From: a bacterium
Lineage (GTDB): Bacteria; Patescibacteriota; Minisyncoccia; UBA6257; 02-FULL-45-10c
Assembly (NCBI GenBank): GCA_030700025.1
Contig: JAUYKI010000009.1
Location: forward strand, 1 to 32,203
DNA: 32,203 nt
Direction: 5' to 3'
Part shown: positions 20,845 through 27,581 of the stretch, piece by piece
How positions within the stretch are numbered: the stretch's first letter is position 1
How the letters are laid out: each line of letters begins with the position of its first letter
Translations under genes and position numbers: made by a program
Notes under the pieces: model-generated
The model's database searches: none
What the model was told of the DNA's origin: nothing
What the model saw: the letters and a program-made list of their open reading frames with translations, nothing else

Positions 20845-21213
20845 ATGGTACAAGAACGATCAATTTTAAAAGTGGCTGATAATAGCGGCGCTAAAACCGT
20901 TCGGTGTTTTAGGGTTCTCGGAGGCGGCCGCAAAAGGTACGCCGAGATTGGCGATATTATTATTGCTTCCGTGCAGGTGGCGGAACCAAGAAAGGCGGTA
21001 AAAAAGAAGGACATTGTAAGAGCGCTGGTTGTCCGCCAGCGGCATCCGCTTAATAGGAGAGACGGTTCCCGAATTCGTTTTGACGATAATGCCGTAGTAT
21101 TGCTTGATGATAAAAAACAGCCGCGAGGAACCCGGTTTTTCGGGCCGTTGCCTCGGGAAATCCGGGAAAAAGGTTACGAAGGAGTTTTTGCCATGGCGGA
21201 AGAAGTAGTATAG
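20845..21213 (+). CDS. rplN: 50S ribosomal protein L14
   Basis: 122 residues, standard length and very well conserved: MVQERSILKVADNSGAKTVRCFRVLGG, VKKKDIVRALVVRQRHPLNRRDGSRIRFDDNAVVLL and TRFFGPLPREIREKGYEGVFAMAEEVV. It forms an intersubunit bridge. It starts four bases after rpsQ. A repeat element lies between it and rplX, leaving a 9-base original spacer. Confidence 0.97.
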   Translation: MVQERSILKVADNSGAKTVRCFRVLGGGRKRYAEIGDIIIASVQVAEPRKAVKKKDIVRALVVRQRHPLNRRDGSRIRFDDNAVVLLDDKKQPRGTRFFGPLPREIREKGYEGVFAMAEEVV

Positions 21214-21227
21214 ATAATTGTTATGAA

Positions 21228-21347
21228 TCCCGTTAGAGGCAACTAAACAAAATAAATTATGTTAATCAAAATTCAAAATATAAATATGTCGATTGTAATT
21301 AAAACGGCCGAGCTATGGTCGCCTTTGGCGACCTGCCTCTAACGGGA
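21228..21347 (+). repeat. TCCCGTTAGAG element, copy 3 (rplN-rplX)
   Basis: 120 bases, one difference from copy 2 (GCTATGG for GCTACGG). Perfect 14-bp ends. Direct repeats ATGAA flank it (21223-21227 and 21347-21351). The left ATGAA is best explained as the original rplX start, duplicated on insertion. Copies 2 and 3 are 948 bases apart in direct orientation. Confidence 0.88.
21259..21342 (+). CDS. Mini-ORF in repeat element, copy 3
   Basis: 27 codons plus TAA, as in copy 2 except for one Arg-to-Trp change near the end (CGG to TGG). The stop is four bases before the rplX ATG. The frame is intact. Expression unproven. Confidence 0.42.
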   Translation: MLIKIQNINMSIVIKTAELWSPLATCL

Positions 21348-21652
21348 TGAAAATTCATAAAGGCGACAACGTTCAAATAATGGCTGGCAAGGATCGGGGC
21401 AAGCAAGGCAAAGTGTTAAGCGTGAATATAAAAGAAGGCCGGATCTTGGTGGAGGGTTTGAATCTCTTAAAAAAGCATCGCCGGCCCAAAAAGCAGGGCG
21501 AAAAAGGAGAGGTGGTAAGCATCCCGGCTTATTTTGCTTCCGCCAAAGCTATGTTAGTATGCAATTCTTGCGGCAAGCCGACTCGGGTTGGGTCCCGCCA
21601 AGAAGGAGAAACCAAGGTTCGATATTGCAAAAAATGCCAAGCGGTTATTTAG
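21347..21652 (+). CDS. rplX: 50S ribosomal protein L24
   Basis: 101 residues. The KOW-type start MKIHKGDNVQIMAGKDRGKQGKVLSV and LVEGLNLLKKHRRPKKQGEKGEVV are standard. The C-terminus keeps two Cys pairs (Cys72, Cys75, Cys94, Cys97: CNSC and CKKC), a zinc-binding form of L24. It starts 50S assembly at the 5' end of 23S rRNA. The start codon sits at the junction with a repeat element. Confidence 0.96.
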   Translation: MKIHKGDNVQIMAGKDRGKQGKVLSVNIKEGRILVEGLNLLKKHRRPKKQGEKGEVVSIPAYFASAKAMLVCNSCGKPTRVGSRQEGETKVRYCKKCQAVI

Positions 21653-21656
21653 ATTT

Positions 21657-22142
21657 ATGAAATCAGAATTATATAAAAATTTAGAAAAGATCGTTGTGAA
21701 TGTCGGTGTTGGCCGGTTGTCTGGCCAGCCGAATTTTGATAAAGTTTTGCCAGAGCTGATTCAGGCAGTCGGTTTAATCACTGGCCAGAAGCCGGCAACC
21801 GCTACCGCTAAAAAATCTATCGCTGGATTTAAATTACGGATGGGCACCGTTGTCGGCTTGAAAGTTACCTTGCGCGGCCACAGAATGCGGGATTTTCTGG
21901 AAAAATTGGTTCATGTTGTTTTTCCCCGGGTTAAGGACTTTCGCGGAATTGATTGGAAGTCAGTGGATGGGGCGGGTAATCTTTCCACGGGGTTTAAAGA
22001 ATACGTGGTTTTTCCGGAAGTTTTAGCGGACGTTGCCAAAGTTAATTTTAGTTTGGAAATTACTTTGGTCCCCAGATTAAAAAATAGGGAAAAAGCCGTC
22101 GAGTTATACAAATCATTGGGAATCCCATTTAAAAAAATCTAA
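21657..22142 (+). CDS. rplE: 50S ribosomal protein L5, N-terminally short
   Basis: 161 residues against 179 in E. coli. It begins MKSELYKNLEKIVVNVGVGRL, lacking about 18 residues of the normal N-terminal helix. The remainder is conserved: GQKPATATAKKSIAGFKLRMG, VTLRGHRMRDFLEKL, PRVKDFRGIDWKSVDGAGNLSTGFKEYVVFPE. It holds 5S rRNA and contacts P-site tRNA. The ATG is four bases after the rplX stop; an open frame extends upstream but overlaps rplX and has no family similarity. Confidence 0.95.
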   Translation: MKSELYKNLEKIVVNVGVGRLSGQPNFDKVLPELIQAVGLITGQKPATATAKKSIAGFKLRMGTVVGLKVTLRGHRMRDFLEKLVHVVFPRVKDFRGIDWKSVDGAGNLSTGFKEYVVFPEVLADVAKVNFSLEITLVPRLKNREKAVELYKSLGIPFKKI

Positions 22143-22155
22143 TTTATAAATCATT

Positions 22156-22341
22156 ATGGCAAAAACATCAGTTATAGCGCGATCTAAAAAGAAGCCGAAA
22201 TATTCCACTCGCATCTCGTTGCGCTGTTTTCGGTGCGGGCGCAAAAGGGGTTATATGAGAAAATTCGGCGTTTGTCGGATATGCTTCAGAGAATTAGCCG
22301 GCCGCGGAGAAATTCCCGGCGTTAAAAAAGCATCATGGTAA
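22156..22341 (+). CDS. rpsN: 30S ribosomal protein S14, zinc-binding type
   Basis: 61 residues, the short type with four zinc Cys: Cys24, Cys27, Cys40, Cys43 (CFRC and CRIC). The end [17 protein letters not shown] is the family C-terminus. It sits in the 30S head. Its stop overlaps the start region of rpsH (ATGGTAATG), so the two genes are translationally coupled. Confidence 0.97.
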   Translation: MAKTSVIARSKKKPKYSTRISLRCFRCGRKRGYMRKFGVCRICFRELAGRGEIPGVKKASW

Positions 22342-22715
22342 TGAACACTTTAATAAAAATTAAAAACGCTCAAGACGCCAAAAAAGAAAACGTAAAAGTT
22401 CCTTTTTCGAATTTTTCGCTGGCAATTTTGGAACTTTTAGAAAAGCATAAATTAGTAGAGGCGGTGTCTAAGAAGGGAAGAATGCCCAAGAGGATTATTG
22501 AAATTAAATTGAAATATAATAATGGCGAAGGCGCCATCCATCAAATTAAGTTTTTGAGCCGGCCATCCCGCCGCCTATATATGGGTTATAAAGACATTAG
22601 ACCAATTCGGCAAGGTTATGGCGTTTTAATCCTCTCTACTCCCAAAGGAGTGGTAGATGGCAAGACGGCTAGAAAAGAAAAAGTCGGCGGTCAGGCGCTG
22701 TTTGAAGTTTGGTAG
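22335..22715 (+). CDS. rpsH: 30S ribosomal protein S8
   Basis: 126 residues. [75 protein letters not shown] are typical. The N-terminus is a few residues shorter than usual ([11 protein letters not shown] in place of DPIADMLTRIRNA). Starts at 22335 and 22341 are both possible, overlapping the rpsN stop. In E. coli S8 represses the spc operon at an mRNA site; no such site is identified here. The TAG stop leads into a repeat copy. Confidence 0.95.
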   Translation: MVMNTLIKIKNAQDAKKENVKVPFSNFSLAILELLEKHKLVEAVSKKGRMPKRIIEIKLKYNNGEGAIHQIKFLSRPSRRLYMGYKDIRPIRQGYGVLILSTPKGVVDGKTARKEKVGGQALFEVW

Positions 22716-22764
22716 TTCGACCCATTCGACTTCGCTCAGGACAAGCAAGCTCACTATAAATAAA
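22713..22764 (+). repeat. TAGTTCGACCC repeat, copy 2 (rpsH-rplF)
   Basis: Identical over 52 bases to 18598-18649, again starting at the TAG stop of the upstream ribosomal gene. Its TATAAATAAA end lies seven bases before the rplF ATG, so a weak -10-like box for a leaderless start is possible. Confidence 0.8.
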
Positions 22765-22767
22765 CAT

Positions 22768-23328
22768 ATGTCTAAGATTGGTAAAAAAATAATAGTAATT
22801 CCCAAAGGCGTTGAAGTAAGAAACGCCGACAGCGTTTTGGAATTCAAGGGAAAGGACGCCACTTTAGCTTTGCGCTTATTGCCGCATGTTGAGGCTAAAA
22901 TTGAAGGCGAGATTTTATCTTTTGCCGTAACCGAAAAGAGCCTTCAGGCCCGGGCTAATTGGGGCACCATGCGGGCGTTAGCCCAGAATGCCTTAACCGG
23001 CGTTTCCGAAGGATATAAAAAGATTTTGGAATTGCGGGGCGTTGGTTTTCGCGCCGCTATCGAAGGAAATATTTTGGTTTTAAACATCGGCTTTTCTCAT
23101 CCGATAAAATTTGAACCTCCGGCGGGAGTTAAGATTTCCGTGGAGAAAAGTTTTATTACAGTTTCGGGCGTGGATAAGGCTATGGTTGGGCAAGCGGCCG
23201 CTAAGATTAGAGCATTTAAGAAACCTAACGCGTATCGGGGAACCGGCATTCGCTATAAAGACGAAGTCGTAAAAACTAAAGCCGGTAAAAAGGTGTCCGG
23301 CGGTACGGGCGGCACCGGAAGTAAATAG
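22768..23328 (+). CDS. rplF: 50S ribosomal protein L6
   Basis: 186 residues. MSKIGKKIIVIPKGVEV is the standard start; an upstream open frame overlaps rpsH and is rejected. GTMRALAQNALTGVSEGYKKILELRGVGFRAAIEGNILVLNIGFSHPI and the C-terminal AFKKPNAYRGTGIRYKDE are conserved. A Gly/Thr-rich tail follows. It lies near the GTPase centre. The TAG stop is directly followed by a palindromic element. Confidence 0.96.
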   Translation: MSKIGKKIIVIPKGVEVRNADSVLEFKGKDATLALRLLPHVEAKIEGEILSFAVTEKSLQARANWGTMRALAQNALTGVSEGYKKILELRGVGFRAAIEGNILVLNIGFSHPIKFEPPAGVKISVEKSFITVSGVDKAMVGQAAAKIRAFKKPNAYRGTGIRYKDEVVKTKAGKKVSGGTGGTGSK

Positions 23329-23460
23329 TCCCTCACTCTTAAAGAACCAATAATACGTCCGAGGCAAAATTAATACTCAAAACTATGTTTTCAACAATAA
23401 AAAGTCATTTAATTAAAATCAAGAATTGCGATAGCGTCGCAGTTCTTTAAAAGTGAGGGA
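23329..23460 (+). repeat. TCCCTCAC element with mini-ORF (rplF-rplR)
   Basis: 132 bases. Ends TCCCTCACTCTTAAAGAAC (23329-23347) and GTTCTTTAAAAGTGAGGGA (23442-23460, one mismatch). The first 12 bases match the terminator-carrying elements at 2622 and 4835, but this copy has no terminator; it has an AT-rich interior, hairpin TGCGA-TAGCG-TCGCA and a mini-ORF. The left end touches the rplF stop; the right-end A is the A of the rplR ATG. Confidence 0.82.
23385..23450 (+). CDS. Mini-ORF in the rplR-proximal element
   Basis: 21 codons plus TAA, beginning MFSTIKSHLIKIKN and ending SVAVL. The stop lies in the right inverted repeat, nine bases before the rplR ATG. Its position matches the 27-codon frames of the TCCCGTTAGAG elements although the ends differ. 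Only one copy is seen, so conservation cannot be judged here. Confidence 0.35.
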   Translation: MFSTIKSHLIKIKNCDSVAVL

Positions 23461-23813
23461 TGAAAAACCCAGATAAAATAAAAAATGTAAAAAGAGATCA
23501 GCGGCGGAAACGGAATCGGGCCAAAATTTATGGCACCGTTGAAAAGCCGCGGCTATCGGTTTTCCGAAGTAACCGTTATACTTATGCTCAGTTGATTGAT
23601 GACTCTAAAGGCGTTACATTAGCATCCGCTTCCACCCATAGCGTTAAGGGGAAGGGCAAGGCGGCTCAGGCTAAGGCTTTGGGAGCATTGATTGCCGAAA
23701 AAGCCCAGAAAGCCGGCATTAAGCAGGCGGTATTCAATAAAGGCCCGTATTTATTTCACGGAAGAGTTAAAGCTGTCGCCGAGGGCGCCCGGGAAGCCGG
23801 TTTAAAGTTATAA
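23460..23813 (+). CDS. rplR: 50S ribosomal protein L18
   Basis: 117 residues, usual length. RDQRRKRNRAKIYGTVEKPRLSVFRSNRYTYAQLIDDSKGVTLASAST and the C-terminal KGPYLFHGRVKAVAEGAREAGLKL are conserved. It binds 5S rRNA with L5. The start codon is formed at the end of a palindromic element; rpsE follows after four bases. Confidence 0.96.
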   Translation: MKNPDKIKNVKRDQRRKRNRAKIYGTVEKPRLSVFRSNRYTYAQLIDDSKGVTLASASTHSVKGKGKAAQAKALGALIAEKAQKAGIKQAVFNKGPYLFHGRVKAVAEGAREAGLKL

Positions 23814-23817
23814 AATT

Positions 23818-24282
23818 ATGCGACCACAACATTTTGTAAGAAAACCAGAAGAGTTTAAGGAAAAGGTGCTGGATTTGCGCCGGGTTACCCGCGTGGTAGC
23901 TGGCGGAAAGCGGTTCCGTTTTCGCGCTACTTTAATTATCGGTGATGAAAAAGGACAGGTGGGCGTAGGTTTAGGCAAGGGCCTGGATGTTCAGCAATCA
24001 GTTGGTAAGGCGAAGGTTAACGCGAAGAAAAATTTGTTTAGAATCCATCTCAAGGATCGGACTATTGCCCACGAAGTAGAGGCGAAGTTTAGCGCGGCTC
24101 ACGTTAAAATAAAACCAGCGGTTAACGGACACGGATTAAAAGCCGGCGGCGCGGTTCGGGTAGTGTTGGCATTGGCTGGCGTTAAAGACGCTACGGCAAA
24201 ATGTTTGGGACGGACCCCAAATAAATTAACCAATGCTTTGGCCACCATTGAAGCGTTAAAGCAATTAAGAGGAACAAAATAG
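23818..24282 (+). CDS. rpsE: 30S ribosomal protein S5
   Basis: 154 residues, slightly short at the N-terminus compared with E. coli. RRVTRVVAGGKRFRFRATLIIGDEKGQVGVGLGKGLDVQQSVGKAK is the double-stranded RNA-binding part; GLKAGGAVRVVLALAGVKDATAKCLGRTPNKLTNALATIEAL is the C-terminal domain. It contributes to decoding accuracy. rplO begins one base after its stop, so the rpmD (L30) gene usually found here is absent. Confidence 0.96.
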   Translation: MRPQHFVRKPEEFKEKVLDLRRVTRVVAGGKRFRFRATLIIGDEKGQVGVGLGKGLDVQQSVGKAKVNAKKNLFRIHLKDRTIAHEVEAKFSAAHVKIKPAVNGHGLKAGGAVRVVLALAGVKDATAKCLGRTPNKLTNALATIEALKQLRGTK

Positions 24283-24283
24283 T

Positions 24284-24721
24284 ATGCAATTACATGATTT
24301 AAGATCGGGCAAAGATTTTTCCGAAAAAAAACGAATTGGCCGCGGGGGCAAGCGGGGAACCACTTCCGGCCGGGGACAGAAGGGACAAAAATCCCGTTCC
24401 GGACACCGAATGCGCCCAGCGATACGCGATTTAATAATCCGCACGCCGAAACTGCGCGGTTATCAGAATAAATCCATTATGCCCCTTAGAAGGGCGGTAA
24501 ATGTGGGAGATTTGGAAAAATTAGTATCTGGAGATTTAATCAATAGGAAAACTCTAGGATTTAATTTTAAGATATTAGGAGGCGGTGAAGTTAAAAAAGC
24601 CTTTACCGTAGAGGGCGTGAAAATGTCTAAATCAGCTAAGGTTAAAATAGAAAAAGCCGGAGGAAAAATAACTTTCACCGACAAAGCCAAGCCGGTTAAA
24701 AACAAGAGACGTAATAAATAG
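24284..24721 (+). CDS. rplO: 50S ribosomal protein L15
   Basis: 145 residues. The Gly/Arg-rich start KRIGRGGKRGTTSGRGQKGQKSRSGHRM is diagnostic, followed by PKLRGYQNK and the C-terminal VEGVKMSKSAKVKIEKAGG. It binds 23S rRNA late in 50S assembly. secY starts two bases after the stop, the normal order in the spc cluster. Confidence 0.95.
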   Translation: MQLHDLRSGKDFSEKKRIGRGGKRGTTSGRGQKGQKSRSGHRMRPAIRDLIIRTPKLRGYQNKSIMPLRRAVNVGDLEKLVSGDLINRKTLGFNFKILGGGEVKKAFTVEGVKMSKSAKVKIEKAGGKITFTDKAKPVKNKRRNK

Positions 24722-24723
24722 TA

Positions 24724-25986
24724 ATGGAAAAGTTATTGCAAATTTTTAAAACACCGGAATTAAGAAAAAAAATCTTAATTGTCGCCGGATTGCTTCTGGC
24801 CTTCCGGGTTTTATCGGTAATTCCAATACCGGGCATTGACGCTGAACGGCTTCAGGCATTTTTGCAGGCCAACCAGTTAATCGGCTTTTTTAACGTATTT
24901 TCGGGAGGCGCCTTGTCTAACCTTTCTATTGTTATGTTGGGCGTCGGGCCGTATATTACCGCCACGATTATCATGCAGCTTCTAACCATGATTTTCCCGA
25001 ATTTAAAGGAAATGTATTATGAACAGGGGGAGATTGGCAGGGCGAAGTTTAATCGCTGGTCCCGCTATATTACGGTTCCGCTTGGATTTTTACAGGCCTA
25101 TGGTTTCTTGAATTTATTGATTTCCCAGCAAGTGCTATCTCCGCTGGACCTGAACAGCACTATTCAAAACGTAGTTTTAGTTACTGCCGGAACCATGCTG
25201 TTGGTTTGGATTGGAGAATTAATCAGCGAGCAGAAAATTGGCAATGGAGTTTCTTTATTGATTTTTGCCGGTATTGTCAGCCAATTGCCCGGGGTAGTCC
25301 GCAACGCTATTTTTAATTACAATCCGAGCCTGGTGCCGACCTATGTCGCCTTTATTGTTTTAAGTATTGTGGTAATCGCCGGAGTAGTTTTTGTAAATGA
25401 AGCGGAGCGAAAAGTTCCGATATCCTATGCCAAAAGAGTGGTGGGCAACAGGGTTTACGGCGGATCGGCCAGTTATTTGCCGCTGAAAGTTAACCAGGCC
25501 GGCGTTATCCCGATTATCTTCGCGATATCTATTTTGCTTTTTCCGCAGTTCGCGGCGCAAATTTCCGCTATTTTTTCTCCGGACTTATCTATTACTTTGA
25601 ATAATTTTGTGAATAAATTTTTAGGCAACCAGTCTATTTACGCCGCTCTTTATTTCGGGCTGGTAGTAATCTTTACTTATTTTTATACCGCTATTACTTT
25701 TGATCCGGCGGAAATTTCCAAAAATCTTCAGAGAAGCGGGGGATTTATTCCTGGCATCCGTCCGGGCGAGCCATCCGGCGATTTTCTTAGAAAAGTAATT
25801 AATCGGATAACTTTATTCGGCGCGGTATTTTTGGGCCTTATCGCGGTCCTTCCGACGCTGACCCAGATATTTACTGGCATTCAATTCTTAAGCATTGGCG
25901 GTACCGCGCTTTTAATCGTGGTTTCAGTAGCTTTAGAAGTCAGGCGCCAGGTGGAATCCCAACTGGTAATGAGAGAGTACGAATAA
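24724..25986 (+). CDS. secY: Protein translocase subunit SecY
   Basis: 420 residues with ten membrane segments. Conserved: the first segment region FRVLSVIPIPGID, the plug-region FFNVFSGGALSNLSIVMLGVGPYITATIIMQLL, NGVSLLIFAGIVSQLP, RKVPISYAKRVVG, YLPLKVNQAGVIPIIFA and the GGFIPGIRPGEPS loop. It is the channel for protein export and membrane insertion. It ends the long ribosomal gene run and is followed by a strong terminator. Confidence 0.97.
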   Translation: MEKLLQIFKTPELRKKILIVAGLLLAFRVLSVIPIPGIDAERLQAFLQANQLIGFFNVFSGGALSNLSIVMLGVGPYITATIIMQLLTMIFPNLKEMYYEQGEIGRAKFNRWSRYITVPLGFLQAYGFLNLLISQQVLSPLDLNSTIQNVVLVTAGTMLLVWIGELISEQKIGNGVSLLIFAGIVSQLPGVVRNAIFNYNPSLVPTYVAFIVLSIVVIAGVVFVNEAERKVPISYAKRVVGNRVYGGSASYLPLKVNQAGVIPIIFAISILLFPQFAAQISAIFSPDLSITLNNFVNKFLGNQSIYAALYFGLVVIFTYFYTAITFDPAEISKNLQRSGGFIPGIRPGEPSGDFLRKVINRITLFGAVFLGLIAVLPTLTQIFTGIQFLSIGGTALLIVVSVALEVRRQVESQLVMREYE

Positions 25987-25993
25987 AAAAAAT

Positions 25994-26020
25994 CCACCGA
26001 GCTTAGCTCGGTGGTTTTTT
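25994..26020 (+). terminator. Bidirectional terminator after secY
   Basis: CCACCGAGC-TTA-GCTCGGTGG with a T run on the plus side and an A run before it, so it also serves the convergent lipoprotein gene on the minus strand. Confidence 0.9.
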
Positions 26021-26022
26021 GA

Positions 26023-26721
26023 TTAATTTTTCTTAGGAAGCGCGTCCGCCAGCACTTGGACAGTATCCCGCAATACCTTATCCAGGACTGCCGGATCTTT
26101 TCCGATGCGGGGATCGGTTCCGGGACCCACCAACTTAATTTGTTCGCGGTGTTCCACGGCCATTAGCACGTGGCCAGTTTTGGGTTGAACTAAAATCATA
26201 TTCAGGTGGCATTCGTGATACCAATGGGTTTTTCCGAATCGGAATTGCTTGCTTCCGGTAAAGATCGTCTGCAATTTGGTCTGTCCGTCCCAGGTGCCAT
26301 AAAACCTTACCCCGACAATTAGTACGGCTTCGTGAGCTTCTTGATCTGATGGAAGCGGGTCAACGTTTAGGGGTATTCTGCTCTTGGCTAATTCCACGCC
26401 AATTTTTTTCAGCCAAGCGTCCGTCATTGGATTTGTCGGCGTCAGGACAGTAACCTTGGACTTCAGAGCGTCCGCCAGAGCATTAGTAATGGTTTCTTGA
26501 ACCGTTGCCAGATTTCCGGGAAGCATTTCTTGAAAATCCCAGTCCGGCTGCTGGCGTTTCATCTTCGGATTCGTCTGGGGCGTGGCAATAAAAATCGTGG
26601 TGACCGGACTTTCCCTCAAGTCTTTGCTTACCGATACGTCGTGCACCGGCATCAGCGAGCAACCGCTCAAAAGAAGGCCAGCAAACACGCCAAACAGCGA
26701 TAATCCCATCAACTTTTTCAT
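26023..26721 (-). CDS. Hypothetical lipoprotein
   Basis: 232 residues. The start MKKLMGLSLFGVFAGLLLSGC is a lipoprotein signal with Cys21, and AGGAGG lies eight bases before this ATG; an upstream in-frame ATG is rejected for that reason. The mature part is soluble: TTIFIATPQTNPKMKRQQPDWDFQ, ETITNALADALKSKV, EAVLIVGVRFYGTWDG, VQPKTGHVLMAVEHREQIK, LRDTVQVLADALPKKN. The layout resembles surface lipoproteins of the type that report a paralogous envelope function, but I do not recognise the family. It interrupts the usual secY-adk order. Confidence 0.8.
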   Translation of the reverse strand: MKKLMGLSLFGVFAGLLLSGCSLMPVHDVSVSKDLRESPVTTIFIATPQTNPKMKRQQPDWDFQEMLPGNLATVQETITNALADALKSKVTVLTPTNPMTDAWLKKIGVELAKSRIPLNVDPLPSDQEAHEAVLIVGVRFYGTWDGQTKLQTIFTGSKQFRFGKTHWYHECHLNMILVQPKTGHVLMAVEHREQIKLVGPGTDPRIGKDPAVLDKVLRDTVQVLADALPKKN

Positions 26722-26735
26722 TACAGACCTCCTAG

Positions 26736-26758
26736 AGCGCTCCGTCATCGGGAGCGCT
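26736..26758 (-). promoter_or_regulatory. Leader hairpin before the lipoprotein SD
   Basis: Minus strand AGCGCTCC-CGATGAC-GGAGCGCT; it ends a few bases before the AGGAGG SD. A third case of a perfect stem just upstream of an SD in this window. Confidence 0.5.
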
Positions 26759-26780
26759 GGGTTCAAAGAACAGCTTTGAT

Positions 26781-26810
26781 ATATTATCAGAAAAATAGCC
26801 TGCTCGGCAA
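26781..26810 (-). promoter_or_regulatory. Lipoprotein gene promoter
   Basis: Minus strand TTGCCG (26810-26805), 18-base spacer, TAATAT (26786-26781). It is divergent from the adk promoter. Confidence 0.6.
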
Positions 26811-26827
26811 GTCCCGATGTTAAGCTG

Positions 26828-26836
26828 TGTTATAAT
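26828..26836 (+). promoter_or_regulatory. adk-map promoter (extended -10)
   Basis: TGTTATAAT: TG, one base, consensus TATAAT (26831-26836). No good -35. The leader before the ATG at 26857 is about 14 bases and lacks an SD. Confidence 0.6.
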
Positions 26837-26856
26837 CAATTGAGATATCAATTAAT

Positions 26857-27543
26857 ATGGCAAAAGTAGTAATGATTTATGGTCAGCCGGGATCCGGCAA
26901 GGGAACCCAAGCTTACTTATTGGAAGCGGTTAGGGGCTTTTTTCATTTTGATACCGGCATGCATTTGGAACAGGTAGTGCGCGATCCGGCCAATAAAAAT
27001 AATAAAAAAATCCAGCACGAACGGAAGCTTTTTGATTCCGGAATTTTGCTGACTCCTTCCTGGGTTTTGGGCATTGTTCAGAAGAAGGCCGGTGAATTAG
27101 CGGCGGCCGGTTCCGATTTGGTTTTTAGCGGATCGCCCCGGACTTTATTTGAAGCTTTTGGAGATTCTAAAAATCAGGGCCTAATCGCGTTTTTGAAAAA
27201 AGCTTATGGCCGAAAAAATATGCATTTTTTTGTTTTACGGGTTTCCGAAAAAACTTCCATCTGGCGGAACAGCCATCGGCTGGTTTGTTCCACCTGCGGA
27301 GCGCCGGTGCTATATCATAAAAATCGGACCCAGCATTGCCCGTTTTGCGCTTCGCCTTTGCGCCAGCGGTCTTTGGATAAACCGGACATTATCCGGAAGC
27401 GGTTAAGGGAATACGAAGAACGGACGGCGCCGATTTTATCTAAATTAAAAAATCAGGGTTTTAAGATAAATTATCTTAATGGCGAACCCGCGCCGTATAA
27501 GGTGTTTAAAAATGTTTTAAAGAAGTTAGAATCTAGAAACTAA
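26857..27543 (+). CDS. adk: Adenylate kinase-like nucleoside monophosphate kinase
   Basis: 228 residues. P-loop GQPGSGKGTQ (9-18); LID zinc site with Cys144, Cys147, Cys161 and Cys164; and RSLDKPDIIRKRLREYEERT, the usual RxDDxxxxxxxRL region. It differs from typical Adk: the AMP-site segment reads FDTGMHLEQVV instead of STGDLLR, and SGSPRT replaces DGFPRT. It is therefore a divergent Adk or a related kinase. It should convert ATP and AMP to ADP. It sits after secY and before map, the normal spc order, though a lipoprotein gene intervenes. Confidence 0.85.
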   Translation: MAKVVMIYGQPGSGKGTQAYLLEAVRGFFHFDTGMHLEQVVRDPANKNNKKIQHERKLFDSGILLTPSWVLGIVQKKAGELAAAGSDLVFSGSPRTLFEAFGDSKNQGLIAFLKKAYGRKNMHFFVLRVSEKTSIWRNSHRLVCSTCGAPVLYHKNRTQHCPFCASPLRQRSLDKPDIIRKRLREYEERTAPILSKLKNQGFKINYLNGEPAPYKVFKNVLKKLESRN

Positions 27544-27581
27544 AATCTAGAATAAAAATTAAACATCCGTAGGCTTGCGCT

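Noticed and set aside
14466-25986. Foreign gene inside the ribosomal run
   Set aside because: Every gap over 40 bases was read; apart from repeat elements with mini-ORFs and the 16045-16098 hairpin, only ribosomal genes and secY are present.
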